Part shown: positions 33,430 to 34,022 of the stretch, piece after piece | Numbering within the stretch: the stretch's first letter is position 1 | Layout: each line of letters opens with the position of its first letter | Assembly (NCBI GenBank): GCA_036269975.1 | Contig: DATBDL010000186.1 | Coordinates: 1-34,022 of the forward strand | Length of the DNA stretch: 34,022 bases | Direction of reading: 5' to 3' | Origin: DATEPR01 sp036269975 | GTDB lineage: Bacteria; Actinomycetota; Actinomycetes; Mycobacteriales; Pseudonocardiaceae | Notes under the pieces: model-generated | Told to the model about the DNA's origin: nothing | What the model saw: the letters and a program-made list of their open reading frames with translations, nothing else | The model's database searches: none | Made by a program: the position numbers and the translations under genes

Positions 33430-34022
33430 ATGATCACGAGACAGACCGGACGATTTGTCATCGCCGCGGCGACTGTGGTGGCGTTGTCCTGTGTCGGGGT
33501 GATCGCGGCCGCACCGGCGAGCGCGGCTACCGCTTTCGGTGATGGCAGTTTTGAGTCTCCTGTGGTGGCGCCTGCGACATTCGTGCGTATTTCCGCCGGC
33601 CAGCCGCTGGGCGCGTGGACGGTGACCAAGGGCGACGTCGATCTCAGCGGGGCCGGGTTCTGGCAGACCGCCGATGGTGCGCAGTCCCTCGACCTCGACG
33701 GTAGCCGGGCCGGCGCGGTCAGCCAGACCTTCGCCACGTCACCACTGTTCGCCTACGAGGTCAGCTTCGCACTGGCGGGCAATCCGGTCGACCTTCCGCT
33801 GGTGAAGACCGGTCAGGTCCTCGTCAACGGACATGTGGCGCAGAACTTCTCGTTCGACATCACCGGGAAAACCGAAGCGAACATGGGTTATGTGCATCGC
33901 GAGTTCGCATTCCAGGCGGTTGGAAACTCGACGACGCTCGAGTTCGCGAGCACCACGGGAAGCGGGTTCGGACCGGTGATCGATGACGTTGTGGTGCAGC
34001 CATGTCTGCTGATCCTGTGTCT
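33430..34022 (+). CDS. Secreted choice-of-anchor C / DUF642-like protein, 3' end outside the window
   Basis: The reading frame from ATG 33430, with GGAG five bases upstream, stays open to the window edge (197 codons). Residues 1-32 are a Sec signal ending in ASA. The mature part begins AFGDGSFESPVV and continues with LGAWTVTKGDVDL, GAQSLDLDGSRAGAVSQTF and GFGPVIDDVVVQ, the jelly-roll pattern of choice-of-anchor C or DUF642 proteins, which bind or decorate extracellular glycans. The visible part covers one such domain; a cysteine-rich stretch (PCLLILC) begins just before the edge. Codon use is less GC-biased at the N-terminus than in the neighbours. Function is unknown. Confidence 0.85.
   Translation, partial: MITRQTGRFVIAAATVVALSCVGVIAAAPASAATAFGDGSFESPVVAPATFVRISAGQPLGAWTVTKGDVDLSGAGFWQTADGAQSLDLDGSRAGAVSQTFATSPLFAYEVSFALAGNPVDLPLVKTGQVLVNGHVAQNFSFDITGKTEANMGYVHREFAFQAVGNSTTLEFASTTGSGFGPVIDDVVVQPCLLILC

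Overview
The window is high-GC DNA with actinomycete-style gene organisation: ATGA and TGATG start/stop overlaps, an MbtH protein, a mycothiol-enzyme-family protein and a CUT2 sugar transporter. I infer a filamentous actinomycete, possibly of the Pseudonocardiales, but nothing here fixes the genus.

Region 1 (1-16280, + strand) is the right-hand end of a non-ribosomal peptide gene cluster. An NRPS gene that is cut by the left window edge (4528 codons visible) encodes four modules: (C)-A-PCP, C-A-PCP-E, C-A-PCP, C-A-PCP-E. It ends in an epimerase with no thioesterase. It is translationally coupled to an MFS exporter, an MbtH-like protein and a cytochrome P450, all with overlapping ends. The first adenylation domain carries a threonine-type pocket; I could not assign the other three. 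The cluster appears to end at a GC-rich hairpin near 16.3 kb.

Region 2 (16340-28379) is a carbohydrate capture locus. A minus-strand operon encodes a LacI-type repressor, a substrate-binding lipoprotein, a two-domain ATPase and two permeases, the set found in galactofuranose-type (YtfQRT-YjfF) importers. Divergently, two secreted proteins are encoded: a Tat-exported GtaA/DUF5127-DUF4965 family protein with a C-terminal beta-trefoil lectin, and a GH31 enzyme with a CBM35-like insertion and ricin-type lectin repeats. An AT-rich dyad between the two units looks like overlapping divergent promoters and a LacI operator. A short ORF with a strong Shine-Dalgarno lies in the leader of the hydrolase operon.

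Region 3 (28385-34022) holds a TetR regulator with a near-leaderless promoter, coupled to a mycothiol-dependent maleylpyruvate isomerase-family protein and an MBL-fold hydrolase broken by a one-base frameshift. After these come a conserved membrane protein, a convergent DHA2-type drug exporter, a 474-base gap and the start of a secreted choice-of-anchor C / DUF642-like protein that runs off the right edge.

Rare TTA leucine codons occur in the MbtH gene, in both secreted hydrolase genes (in their signal peptides) and in the DHA2 exporter, which suggests a shared bldA-type developmental control. I found no rRNA, tRNA, CRISPR array or insertion sequence.
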